Source: Thermasporomyces composti (GTDB taxonomy: Bacteria; Actinomycetota; Actinomycetes; Propionibacteriales; Actinopolymorphaceae). From it: DNA of 64,000 nt. The stretch's first letter is position 1; each line of letters opens with the position of its first letter. Where the stretch lies: NCBI RefSeq assembly GCF_003386795.1, contig NZ_QTUC01000001.1:1240001-1304000 (forward strand). The letters are read 5' to 3'. The translations under genes were made by a program, and so were the position numbers. Shown here one piece after another: positions 54,817 through 63,075 of the stretch. The notes under the pieces were generated by a model. The model saw only the letters and a program-made list of their open reading frames with translations, did no database searches and had not been told where the DNA came from.

Positions 54817-55203
54817 ATGTCGAAACAATGGTTGCCGATGGTGGACCTCAACGCGGTGGCCTGCTGCCCTCCGCTCGCAGCCCGCCCACTCGAGGCGGAA
54901 CAAGCGGCGCTCATCGCCCCGATGTTCAAGGCCCTCGGCGACCCAGTCCGGCTACGACTGATGTCGATGATCGCGTCAGTGCCGGAAGTGTGCGTCTGCG
55001 ATCTGACCGCGGCCTTCGACCTGTCCGGGCCGACCATCTCCCACCACCTCAAGGTGCTGCGAGAGGCCGGCCTCGTCGACGCCGAGCGGCGCGGCACCTG
55101 GGTGTGGTACCGCGTGAAGCCGGACGCGCTTCGCCAGCTCAGCGCACTGCTCGACGTCTCCTCTACCACTCGGGTGCGCGCCCGAACGACGAGCCGCCCG
55201 TGA
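54817..55203 (+). CDS. arsR: ArsR-family metalloregulator
   Basis: 128-aa winged-helix repressor: PMFKALGDPVRLRLMSMIASVPEVCVCDLTAAFDLSGPTISHHLKVLREAGLVDAERRGTWVWYRV. Candidate As(III) ligands are Cys59 and Cys61 in the recognition-helix-proximal VCVCDL plus the N-terminal Cys16-Cys17. ATG 54817 is close to a weak AGAGG and may be leaderless; ATG 54838 is an alternative. It is divergent from arsI. No arsenite efflux pump or arsenate reductase is adjacent. Confidence 0.9.
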   Translation: MSKQWLPMVDLNAVACCPPLAARPLEAEQAALIAPMFKALGDPVRLRLMSMIASVPEVCVCDLTAAFDLSGPTISHHLKVLREAGLVDAERRGTWVWYRVKPDALRQLSALLDVSSTTRVRARTTSRP

Positions 55204-55564
55204 TTGCGGCACGGCTCGACCGTCTCGTCCGGCAGGTCCTGCTCAGGCCTCCGCGGTGACGAGGGATTCGAGCACAGTGGCGATTACGTGCTCAGAACGC
55301 CATCTCGTGGCTAAGGAACGCTGGCGCGACCGAGTGGCGGAGGCACGCGACCGCGAGTCCCGCTCACGGTGACGGGACAGGCCGGGCCTCTCGTATCGGT
55401 CACATCACCGCCGGTGCGCCGTGCCTCGTCGTCGCTCTTGGTGCAACCTCGCCGCGTGTGGTCTCATCGAACGCGGATGCTTCGAGGCCATGTCGAGGAA
55501 CTGCGTGCGGCTCCGTTCCCGGAGTGACCACCCACGAGGGCCCTACCGCCCGAAGGAGGACATG
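55204..55564. other. Gene-free stretch after arsR
   Basis: No supported coding region on either strand in about 360 nt, unusual for this dense window. This is where arsB/acr3/arsC would be expected, but I recognise no remnant of them. The last 12 nt hold the AAGGAGGA ribosome site of the next gene. Confidence 0.4.
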
Positions 55565-55972
55565 ATGGCCAAGTACCTGCTCCTCAAGCACTACCGGGGC
55601 GCGCCAGCACCGGTCAACGACGTGCCGATAGACCAGTGGACGCCGGAGGAGGTCGCGGCCCACCTCCAGTACATGAGCGACTTCGCCGATCGACTCAAGG
55701 ACACCGGCGAGTTCGTCGACGCCCAGGCGCTGGCACCGGAGGGGACGTTCGTCCGCTACGGCGGCGACGGCCAGCCGCCGGTCGTTGCCGGCCCATTCGC
55801 GGAGACCAAGGACCTGATCGCCGGCTGGATGGTGATCGACGTCGAGAGCTACGACCGCGCGCTCGAACTGGCCGCCGAGCTGTCCGCGGCTCCGGGCGCG
55901 GGTGGACGGCCGATCCACGAATGGCTGGAAGTGCGCCCATTCCTGACAGTGCCGCCCACCCCCACCACGTGA
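55565..55972 (+). CDS. YCII-related (DGPF-type) protein
   Basis: 135 aa with KYLLLKHYRGAPAPVN at the start, the YCII core LKDTGEFVDAQALAPEGTFVRYGGDGQPPVVAGPFAETKDLIAGWMVIDVESYDRALELAAELS and the end IHEWLEVRPF. The GPFAETKDLIAGW segment is the DGPF motif. These are small alpha/beta-barrel proteins, often paired with ECF sigma factors, but no sigma gene is here. ATG 55565 has AAGGAGGA 4 nt upstream; ATG 55562 is too close to it. Confidence 0.9.
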   Translation: MAKYLLLKHYRGAPAPVNDVPIDQWTPEEVAAHLQYMSDFADRLKDTGEFVDAQALAPEGTFVRYGGDGQPPVVAGPFAETKDLIAGWMVIDVESYDRALELAAELSAAPGAGGRPIHEWLEVRPFLTVPPTPTT

Positions 55973-56057
55973 CCCACTAACACGGCAAGGCTCCCTTGCT
56001 CACGTCCGACCGTGAGCCACATCCTCGTCCCCCGTCGAAGCGGTCCGCCGCTCGCGC

Positions 56058-57083
56058 TCAGCCCCCGTACATCTCGGCGACCGCGGCGAACGCGGCCTTG
56101 GGTTCCCACCGCATATCTGGGTAGGTCCGGCCGTACCGGTCCTCGAAGACCTTGACGATGCCGGGACTGGCGAGGTCGAGGTCGTCGCGAGGATCGCCGT
56201 CCGGCCGGTGGGGATGGGTCTCCAGCGCGAACAGGTACACGAAGGCACCGTCGACTCCTTCGGTCTCAAGCACCTCCAGCACCTCGCGGAGATAGGTGGC
56301 CTGACCGACCTCGTCGCGGACGTAGTCGCCGTTCAGACGGAGAGGCGTGAGCGTGGACGTGTCGTACTCGGCGATCTCCATGCCGCGAGCGCCCGCGTCA
56401 CCAGCGCCCTGGTAGGTGGACGCACCGAAGCCGGTGATCGCGACCGGCATCCCCTGCGCGGCAAGGGCACGGACACCCGCTCGGTATCGATCGGCGACCT
56501 CCGCGGACCGGATCAGCTCGACGGACATGATGTCGAAGCGGGTCCAGTCGATACGTTCGAACGGGATCGCCGCATAGGTGACCCGACCGTGGAAGTGCTC
56601 GCGCACCGCCGCCACGGCCCGGCCGAGGAAGTCGTCGAGTCGGGCGCTGGCCTCGCTGATCCGCTCCTGCCGGCCATCGGCCTCGTTGAGGAGGCGCGAC
56701 AGTCGTTCGTGAAGGCTGTCGCCAGGCAGGAAACCGTGGTTCATGATCGTCAGCTCAACGCCCGTGACGAAGACGATCTCGGCTCCCGCCTGGCGCAGCC
56801 GCTCCGCGCGTCGTGCGCAGTCGATGAACAGCGACAGGGTCTCGTCCTCGGTCAGCTGGAGCGGGTAGGGCGAGAACCACACCTCCAGCCCGAGCTCGGC
56901 GGCGGCCGTCGCGGCAAGCTCGAGCCGTTCCGGATCTCCGCCGATGATCTGGACGGCGTTGCAGTGCAGGTCGTCGCGAATGATGGTCAGCTCACGCGTG
57001 ACAACGGCGGGATCGAGGCTCGTCCGCGAGATCTCGCCGTCACAGACCAGCCCAGTGTCGTAGGCGATGCCCTTGGCGCGCAT
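56058..57083 (-). CDS. TIM-barrel glycosidase-like protein of unknown function
   Basis: 341 aa. The start MRAKGIAYDTGLVCDGEISRTSLDPAVVTREL is followed by IIRDDLHCNAVQIIGGDPERLELAATAAAELGLEVWFSPYP, VFVTGVELTIMNHGFLPGDSLHERL, YAAIPFERIDWTRFDIMSVELIRS and ITGFGASTYQGAGDAGARGMEIAEY. The repeating strand-helix pattern and acidic residues at strand ends look like a glycoside-hydrolase barrel. I recall related entries labelled as abortive infection proteins, a label I cannot verify. RBS GAGAGGAG precedes the ATG. It is divergent from a TetR gene with a triple palindrome between. Confidence 0.7.
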   Translation of the reverse strand: MRAKGIAYDTGLVCDGEISRTSLDPAVVTRELTIIRDDLHCNAVQIIGGDPERLELAATAAAELGLEVWFSPYPLQLTEDETLSLFIDCARRAERLRQAGAEIVFVTGVELTIMNHGFLPGDSLHERLSRLLNEADGRQERISEASARLDDFLGRAVAAVREHFHGRVTYAAIPFERIDWTRFDIMSVELIRSAEVADRYRAGVRALAAQGMPVAITGFGASTYQGAGDAGARGMEIAEYDTSTLTPLRLNGDYVRDEVGQATYLREVLEVLETEGVDGAFVYLFALETHPHRPDGDPRDDLDLASPGIVKVFEDRYGRTYPDMRWEPKAAFAAVAEMYGG

Positions 57084-57119
57084 GTCACTCCTCTCGATCG
57101 AAGACGAAAAGCAGCGTAC

Positions 57120-57157
57120 GCGCAAACTTGCGCATGCGCAAAATTGCGCAAACGCAA
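57120..57157. promoter_or_regulatory. Overlapping palindromic operators
   Basis: Three linked inverted repeats share the half site TTGCGC: GCGCAA-AC-TTGCGC (57120-57133), TTGCGCATGCGCAA (57128-57141) and TTGCG-CAAA-CGCAA (57144-57157). They fill the divergent gap between the barrel protein and the TetR gene; TetR is the obvious candidate binder. Confidence 0.75.
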
Positions 57158-57168
57158 GGGGTCATGGG

Positions 57169-57816
57169 ATGCTGAGACACGTGACGGCGCGACCGAGCGG
57201 GCTACGGGAGCGGAAGAAGCAGGCAACCAGGAAGGCGCTGCGTGAGGCGGCGCTTCGGCTCGCGCTCGAACGCGGGCCGGAGAATGTCCGCGTCGACGAC
57301 ATCGCCGAAGCGGCCGGGGTCTCCCCGCGGACCTACAACAACTACTTCTCCAGCCGGGAACAGGCGATCGTCGCCGCCATCACCGCGGATCGAGAGGCAC
57401 GGGTCGCCGCCGCGGTGGCCGCCCGACCCTCCGACGTCCCGCTCGCGGACGCCGTCGTCGACGCCATCGTCGAGCAGTACACCGAGCCTGACGAGACCAC
57501 GCGGGACGTCCTGCTCATGGTCACGACGCGCCCTGCGCTGCGCGACGCGTTCATCGATGCCGCCCGCTCGATCGAGCGCCCCCTCGCCGACGCCATCGCG
57601 AGCAGACTGGGCGACGCCGACAGCGTCACTCCTCACGTCCTCGCCGCGAGCGTGGCCGCCGCCGTTCACGTCGCCCTGGAGCGGTGGGTGACGCCGGAGC
57701 TCCCCTCCCCGACCGGACTCGTCGTCCCCAGAGGCTCCCTGCCTGACCTCCTGCGCTCCGCACTCGCACCTCTCCGACCCGCGCTCGACGCCGCCGACAC
57801 GCGTCAGGAGAGATGA
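57169..57816 (+). CDS. TetR-family regulator
   Basis: 215 aa. RERKKQATRKALREAALRLALERGPENVRVDDIAEAAGVSPRTYNNYFSSREQAIVAAI is a clear TetR helix-turn-helix of the NYFSSREQAI type; the C-terminal ligand domain is unassigned. ATG 57169 has AAGGGG 8 nt upstream, and GTG 57181 is possible. It probably controls the divergent barrel protein and itself through the TTGCGC palindromes. Confidence 0.9.
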   Translation: MLRHVTARPSGLRERKKQATRKALREAALRLALERGPENVRVDDIAEAAGVSPRTYNNYFSSREQAIVAAITADREARVAAAVAARPSDVPLADAVVDAIVEQYTEPDETTRDVLLMVTTRPALRDAFIDAARSIERPLADAIASRLGDADSVTPHVLAASVAAAVHVALERWVTPELPSPTGLVVPRGSLPDLLRSALAPLRPALDAADTRQER

Positions 57817-57959
57817 CTCCCTGGCGGTAGGGCGTCGAGCGCTTGGCGGATCTCAGGCAGCGTCAAGCCCACCTACGGCGAATATCGCGCTTCTCATCGA
57901 CGAGCTCTTCTCCGCGGATCCGTGGCGTGTCCGCGGGCTGAGCGGTGTTTCGGGAAGGT

Positions 57960-58649
57960 TCAGGTTCCCGAGCGCACCTCCGCTCGGATGCCGGCGAGGA
58001 GCAGATCGAGCCCGGTGACGAACTGCTCGCGGTCGTCGTGGGTACGGATCTCCGTGGCGATGCGACGGAGGAATGGGTAGGCGTGCGGGTCGGCCGCCTG
58101 GTATCGAGCCGAGAGCTCCGTTAGCCAGTCGTCTCGCGTGTGGCTCGGAACGGCCGCCAAGGCGTTCCGAGTCATCTGTGCCGCGGTGCCCAGCACGTAC
58201 GTGAAGATCGCCGTCGCGACCAGGAACTGCCGGTCGGCAGGGACGCCGAACGAGGCGAGCAGGGTACCGATGCGGTCGAGTGTGCGTAGCGCGCTCGGAA
58301 CTCCGCTGCTGCGAGGTAGGTGCGCGCCGATCCACGGGTGAGCGTCGAGCGTGTCGAAGAGCGGCAAGGCGAGAGCTCGGATCGCGTCGAGCTCGTCACC
58401 GTCGACGGGCACCTCGACGGGCTCGCTCTCGCTGAGGACGGCGTCACAGGCCAGGTCGAGCAGCTCCTCGCGATTCGCGACGTGCCAATAGATCGCGCCG
58501 GGCCCGGTGCGCAGGTGGTCGGCGAGTGCGCGGAAGGTGAGCCCGCGTTCACCGGACTCGTCGAGGATCTCGATCGCGGCCCGCACAACGGCGTCGCGCG
58601 TGAGCGATTCGCCCTTCGGTCGGCGGCCCGCGGTTCGCCGCACGGTCAT
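57960..58649 (-). CDS. TetR-family regulator with TetR_C domain
   Basis: 229 aa. GESLTRDAVVRAAIEILDESGERGLTFRALADHLRTGPGAIYWHVANREELLDLACDAV and the following SEPVEVPVDGDELDAIRALALPLFDTLDAHPW match the tetracycline-repressor-like subclass. It is divergent from an MFS exporter, with palindromes TGGAAC-GAC-GTTCCA and TTATGGA-N7-TCCATAA between. The classical role is drug-inducible derepression of the exporter. Confidence 0.92.
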   Translation of the reverse strand: MTVRRTAGRRPKGESLTRDAVVRAAIEILDESGERGLTFRALADHLRTGPGAIYWHVANREELLDLACDAVLSESEPVEVPVDGDELDAIRALALPLFDTLDAHPWIGAHLPRSSGVPSALRTLDRIGTLLASFGVPADRQFLVATAIFTYVLGTAAQMTRNALAAVPSHTRDDWLTELSARYQAADPHAYPFLRRIATEIRTHDDREQFVTGLDLLLAGIRAEVRSGT

Positions 58650-58668
58650 GGAACCATCTTGACACGAA

Positions 58669-58683
58669 TGGAACGACGTTCCA
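58669..58683. promoter_or_regulatory. TetR operator 1
   Basis: TGGAAC-GAC-GTTCCA, perfect 6-bp arms, 20 nt upstream of the TetR gene and 11 nt before the MFS start. Confidence 0.8.
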
Positions 58684-58691
58684 CTATGCCG

Positions 58692-58712
58692 TTATGGAAC
58701 GCCGCTCCATAA
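58692..58712. promoter_or_regulatory. TetR operator 2 overlapping the MFS start codon
   Basis: TTATGGA-N7-TCCATAA, perfect 7-bp arms. The MFS ATG (58694) is inside it, so a bound repressor would block initiation directly and the mRNA is probably leaderless. Confidence 0.75.
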
Positions 58713-60177
58713 CTGCCGCGCCGCCGAGCGCATCGCCTGATCGCTCCGAGCACCCACAATCGCTCCGGGCCGCGTGGGTCGCGGTCACCGGCCTCGCGGC
58801 GGTGTTCTTGATCGAGATGCTCGACACGTCCGTGCTCACCGTCGCGCTGCCGACGATCGCGCGTGACCTGTCCGCGTCCGCGACCGAGGTGCAGTGGGTG
58901 AGCGGCGCCTACGCGTTGGTCTTCGGCGGCTTCATGCTGGCCTTCGGGTCAGTGGCCGATCGCTTCGGCCGGCGCCGGGTCATGCTGCTCGGACTGACGC
59001 TTTTCGGCCTGGCGAGCCTGTCCGTCCTGCTGGTCACCGAACCGATGGGTCTCATCGCCGTCAGGACGGTCGTCGGCATCGCCGCGGCGATGACCGCCCC
59101 GGGCTCGATGGCCTTGTCGTTCCGCCTGTTCGACGACGACGCGCTCCGGGTCCGAGCAACGGCGCTGATCTCCACCGTCGGGTTCATCGGCTTGATGATC
59201 GGCCCGACCGCGGGAGGGCTCGTCCTCTCGATCGCCCCCTGGCAGGCACTGCTGCTGGTCAACGTGCCCATCGCCGCGCTCGCCATCCTCGGCATCCGGT
59301 TCGGGATCCGTCCCGACCGGCCCGAGGAGCTCCACCGCGTGCCGATCGACCTGCTCGGCGCCGTCCTCGGCACCGCGGCGGTCGTGCTCACCCTGCTGAC
59401 GCCGACGCTGCTCGTCGACCGCGCTGGCACGATCCGCTGACGTGGGTCGCGGCTCTCGCGGCTGTCGGAGCGATCGGCGGCTTCCTCGTCCGACTGCACG
59501 TGGCCGAGCACCCCCTCATCGACGTGTCATTGCTGCGACACCCTCCGGTCGCGTCCGGACTGAGCATCCAGGCCGCGCTGGGGCTCGCCACCGCTGGCGT
59601 CGGCTACACCGTCACCCTGCAGCTCCAGCTCGCCTGGGGATGGCCGCCCGTCCTCGCCGCGCTCGGCACCCTCCCGCAGGTGCTCACGATGATCGCCGTC
59701 GCGCCCTTCGTCGAGCGCGTGGTCAGGAAGGTCGGCCTGGACCGTGCCGGTGTGATCGGTTCGGCCGTGGTGCTGGTCGGGCTGCTCGACTACGCACTGC
59801 TCGGCCGCTTCCACTACGTGTTCATCGCTCCGGCCCTCGTCCTCATCGCCGCGGGCATGCGCGTCGCCATGATCACCGCCACCATCAACGTCATGCGCGG
59901 GCTCCCCAGCGAACGCACCTCGATCGGCGCCGCGCTCAATGACACGGCTCAGGAGATCGCCGGCGGCATCGGCATCGCTGTGGTCGGACTGGTGATCGCC
60001 GCGTCGGTCACCGGCGGCCTCACCCGGACGCCGTGGGGTGCCGAGCGGGTGGCCGCCTTCGAGAACGCGGTCACCCTCGGCGCCCTCCTCCTCGCCGCCG
60101 TCGCCGCCGCGCTCCTCGCGAGTGCCGCCGTCCGGTCCGCGCGAGGACGCGTTCCGTCGCCGTCGACCACCGAGTGA
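58694..60177 (+). pseudogene. DHA2-type MFS drug exporter, frameshifted
   Basis: Reading from ATG 58694 gives helices 1-8 of an EmrB/QacA-type transporter (FLIEMLDTSVLTVALPTIARDLSASATEVQWVSGAYALVFGGFMLAFGSVADRFGRR...) and stops at 59440. The coherent protein resumes in another frame near 59420 (WHDPLTWVAALAAVGAIGGFLVRL...) and runs to 60177, ending SARGRVPSPSTTE. A single-base deletion near 59414-59425 joins the halves to about 494 aa, the family length. Motif A (GSVADRFGRRR) is intact. The gene may be a recent pseudogene or an assembly error, since both halves and the operators are well preserved. Confidence 0.85.
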
Positions 60178-60205
60178 CCAGGACGTCGTCCACGTAGAAC
60201 GCTTC

Positions 60206-60760
60206 TCACGCCTTGCGCATGTAGGCGCGGATGGTCAGGGGCGCGAAGACGGCGACGAGACGGCGGCACCAACGAGGGTCCAGCCGACATCGGCCCCGAC
60301 GACACCGTCGTTGGTGAGCTCGCGCACCGCGGTGACGAGGTGCGAGATCGGGTTGACGTTCGCGAACCAGGCGAGCCACCGGGGCAGGGTGTCGACGGGG
60401 ACGAAGGCGTTGGAGAGGAACGTCAGCGGGAAGAGGATCATGATGCCGATCCCCTGCACCGCACCCGCGCTGCGCAGGACGACACCGAGGAGCGCCCAGA
60501 TCCAGCTCACCGCCCACGACGTGACGATGACGAGCAGACCGGCGAGCACGAGCCACCACCCGCCCTCCGGTCGCCACCCGATGGCGAAGCCGACCAGGAG
60601 AGTCATGCCGGTCCCGATGGCGTAGCGAAGGGTGCCGGTGAGCAACGCTCCGGCGAGCGGTGCGCTGCGGGCGATGGGCAGCGACCGGAAGCGGTCCAAC
60701 ACCCCCTTCTCCATGTCCTCGCGCAGCTGGGAGCCGGTGACGATCGATGTCGCGAGTTGC
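60206..60760 (-). pseudogene. Remnant of an ABC-2 type (DrrB-like) drug exporter permease
   Basis: The C-terminal two thirds is recognisable: QLREDMEKGVLDRFRSLPIARSAPLAGALLTGTLRYAIG, then WALLGVVLRSAGAVQGIGIMILFPLTFLSNAFVPVDTLPRWLAWFANVNPISHLVTAVREL. The N-terminal third is missing; homology breaks at a repeated CGAGTTGCTTAC (60753-60764 and 60783-60794). Near 60260 the frame slips, so that the normal end (LVAVFAPLTIRAYMRKA, stop at 60206) is out of frame with the body (stop at 60235). No ATPase partner is present. Confidence 0.82.
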
Positions 60761-61045
60761 TTACTACCGCCCTCTGTCAACCCGAGTTGCTTACCTCGCA
60801 CTCTCACTCTGCTGCCACACATCCGTGGAGGCTCGGGCATCCCTGGGGTCTCGGGCATACCTGGGGACGGGTAGGAGCCGGGGCCTTCCAGATCGATCTG
60901 GTCTCACGAACGATCGGAGCGTCGACGAGATGGCGGTGCCGTTCACGCCGCGCGCTTCGCGCCTGGGAGCGCCGCCCACGACGCGCGCGGAGTGATCTCG
61001 CGTTGGGACGTGCTCTGCCGCCGTCCTTCGCTGCTGGACAAGCAG
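60761..61045. other. Scar region between the ABC-2 remnant and tRNA-Ala
   Basis: No supported gene. It contains the second copy of CGAGTTGCTTAC and a direct repeat TCGGGCATMCCTGGGG at 60833-60848 and 60851-60866. Together with the truncated permease this looks like a deletion or excision scar. Confidence 0.45.
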
Positions 61046-61072
61046 AAAACCCTGCCGGAGCATCCGACAGGG
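61046..61072 (-). terminator. Intrinsic terminator of tRNA-Ala
   Basis: On the minus strand CCCTGTCGGA-TGC-TCCGGCAGGG (10-bp stem with one G-U pair) is followed by TTTTCTG. It starts 9 nt after the tRNA-Ala 3' end and is one of the few classical stem plus T-run terminators here. Confidence 0.85.
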
Positions 61073-61081
61073 CCTCTGACC

Positions 61082-61158
61082 TGGTGGAGCTGAGGGGATT
61101 TGAACCCCTGACCCCCTCGATGCGAACGAGGTGCGCTACCGGACTGCGCTACAGCCCC
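61082..61158 (-). tRNA. tRNA-Ala (anticodon CGC)
   Basis: 77 nt including an encoded CCA. Acceptor GGGGCTG/CAGCTCC carries the G3-U70 pair that identifies alanine tRNAs. The anticodon loop is TTCGCAT (CGC) in stem CCTCG/CGAGG, and the T-arm is AGGGGTTCAAATCCCCT. It lies beside the sepX-like gene, as in other actinobacteria. The 268-nt gap to that gene shows nothing else. Confidence 0.95.
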
Positions 61159-61426
61159 AAGCCGACCGACGGCAAGGCTCTCACGTAGCCCCGCAGTGGC
61201 CGATCGAAACGATAGCACGCGGGGCCAACCGGGCGCCGCACGTGGCCTGCCACGACGCGAGAGCCGGACACCCGCGGTCGTCCCAGGCGCTTGCGCCACG
61301 ATCGGGCGAACGTGGCCATCCCGGTACCGCCCCGGTCAACCCGTGCACCACCACGCGACGTGGCCCGCGCTCCGGTCCGTGCGGTCCACTGCCAGGGGCA
61401 CCGAGGAAGCGCACCGAGGGCGCGTG

Positions 61427-62362
61427 TCAGTCGCCGACAGCCCGGCGCCGGGCGGACTCGGGGACGTCGCCGTTCCCTTCGCGCGAGTCGCTCGGCTCGG
61501 AGGCGTCGAGCAGAACGTCACGCGACTCGACCGACCTGGATTCCTGCTCCCTCCCAGGGAGACGGCCGGAGGTCCAGGTGCCGGGCGAGCCGAGCTCGAC
61601 CGTCCGCACCGTGCGGGGCGCCTTCGCCTTCGAGAGGTAGAGGGGTAGCGGAACCTCCACCGGGTCCCAGCGTCCGTCGTCCCTCGCCTCCGATCTCCTC
61701 GGCGCCGGCCGAGGTGGCGGCAACAGGCGCTCCGCCGAGGCGCCCGTGGACTGCTGTTCCGCGGTGGGTCGGGGCCGCCCGTCGGACGATCGCCTCGGAG
61801 AGGCGGTGCGCTGCGCGACCACCCTGACGCGTCGCTCCGCGGCCCGGCTCGCACCTCGCCGAGCGCGCCGCGCCGCCACGGCCGAGACGACGAGCATCGC
61901 GAGCGTCGCCGCGAACGGCACGGACGGTGCCCACACCGGTGCCCGCCCGAGGATCGCGAGCACCCAGACCACAACCGTCAGCATGAGCAGGGCCACGACC
62001 GTCCGGCGACGACGAGCGGCCGGGGAGAGTCCACGTCGGCGGAGACGCAGCCGACGGAAGCTCGGCCGACGGAGGCGGGAGCGCGCCAGAGCCCGACTGC
62101 GGAATCCTCGCCCGACCTTCGCGGGGGGCCCGTCACCGCGGGACTGAGTCGGAACGGACACCACCCGTTCGGCGCCCTCGTCCACGGATGTGCCGTGAGT
62201 GGCCTGACGTCGCCGCCGCCGGGGGAGCACGCGCGCACGTGGATCAGCGGCAGGCTCGGACGGCCGTGCCGCGACCTCCTCGTCGTGTTGACGCAACCAG
62301 AGAGGGACGAGGTAGGCGGCCCACACGGCCACGATCGCCGCATAGATCAGGCCTGTACCCAC
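61427..62362 (-). CDS. SepX/GlpR-like divisome membrane protein
   Basis: 311 aa. An N-terminal helix (GLIYAAIVAVWAAYLVPLWL) is followed by a basic Arg-rich cytosolic stretch, two further helices (VVALLMLTVVVWVLAIL; PFAATLAMLVVSAVAA) and a long disordered C-terminal tail with the short motif WDPVEVPLPLYLSKAKAPR. Topology, this motif and the position next to rimJ-mog-moaC match SepX of Streptomyces and GlpR, the membrane receptor of the gephyrin-like Glp in Corynebacterium. The Glp gene would be expected just beyond the right edge. The GTG start is at 62362. Confidence 0.78.
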   Translation of the reverse strand: MGTGLIYAAIVAVWAAYLVPLWLRQHDEEVAARPSEPAADPRARVLPRRRRRQATHGTSVDEGAERVVSVPTQSRGDGPPAKVGRGFRSRALARSRLRRPSFRRLRLRRRGLSPAARRRRTVVALLMLTVVVWVLAILGRAPVWAPSVPFAATLAMLVVSAVAARRARRGASRAAERRVRVVAQRTASPRRSSDGRPRPTAEQQSTGASAERLLPPPRPAPRRSEARDDGRWDPVEVPLPLYLSKAKAPRTVRTVELGSPGTWTSGRLPGREQESRSVESRDVLLDASEPSDSREGNGDVPESARRRAVGD

Positions 62363-62404
62363 GAGTAGAAACTACGCAAGCACCGCCGTGAACCGTCGCA
62401 GGCG

Positions 62405-63061
62405 CTACGGTGTGTCGTCAGACTTGGCGATGTCTCGACCTTGGCGATGCCTCGACGCGGCGACGCTTCGCCGCCACCGGTTGAGCAACCCCTCCGGCAC
62501 CTCCTCGGCGTGCAGCGCGAACGTCAAGTGATCACGCCAGTCGCCGTCGATGTGGAGGTACCTCGGCCGTCGGCCCTCGAACCGGAAGCCCAGCTTCTCC
62601 ACCACGCGAAGGCTCGGAGCGTTCTCTGGCCGGATGTTGATCTCGATGCGGTGCAGCCTGAGGACGTCGAAGCAGTAGTCGGTCGCGAGCGCCACCGCCG
62701 TCGGGGTGATACCGCGCCCGGCGTAGGCCCGGTCGATCCAGTAGCCGATGTGTCCCCACCGCGCGGAGCCGAAGGTGATCCCGCTGACGGTCAGCTGACC
62801 GACGAACCGCTCGGTCCCGCCATGCTCCTCGTCGGGCTCGGTGTAGGTGATGGCGAAGGGCAGGCACTGACCCGCGCGCGCCTGGGCGCGGAGGTCGCGG
62901 AGCATGGCTCCGAAGCTGCGTGGACGCGGTTCACACCCAGGCGGCGGTGTGGGCTCCCACGGCTGGAGCCAGTCGCGGTTCCGGGCGCGCACCTCGCGCC
63001 AGGCTCGGGCGTCCCTCCGCCGGAGCGGCCGGAGGCCGACCGGCCCTTCTGACAGTCTCAC
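62405..63061 (-). CDS. RimJ/RimL-type GNAT N-acetyltransferase
   Basis: 218 aa: VGLRPLRRRDARAWREVRARNRDWLQPWEPTPP at the start, IGYWIDRAYAGRGITPTAVALATDYCFDVLRLHRIEINIRPENAPSLRVVEKLGFRFEGRRPRYLHIDGDWRDHLTFAL at the core. This is the pattern of ribosomal-protein Ser/Ala N-acetyltransferases. It lies between mog (14-nt gap) and the sepX-like gene, the conserved actinobacterial order (Rv0995 in M. tuberculosis). Confidence 0.9.
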   Translation of the reverse strand: MRLSEGPVGLRPLRRRDARAWREVRARNRDWLQPWEPTPPPGCEPRPRSFGAMLRDLRAQARAGQCLPFAITYTEPDEEHGGTERFVGQLTVSGITFGSARWGHIGYWIDRAYAGRGITPTAVALATDYCFDVLRLHRIEINIRPENAPSLRVVEKLGFRFEGRRPRYLHIDGDWRDHLTFALHAEEVPEGLLNRWRRSVAASRHRQGRDIAKSDDTP

Positions 63062-63075
63062 TGGCCACGCCTTGC

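Noticed and set aside
59400-59440. Programmed frameshift in the MFS gene
   Set aside because: No slippery heptamer or downstream pseudoknot is apparent at the switch, and MFS exporters are not known to use frameshifting.
61046-61158. tRNA-Ala as an integrated-element attachment site
   Set aside because: No integrase gene and no second copy of the tRNA 3' end was seen in the neighbouring accessory block.
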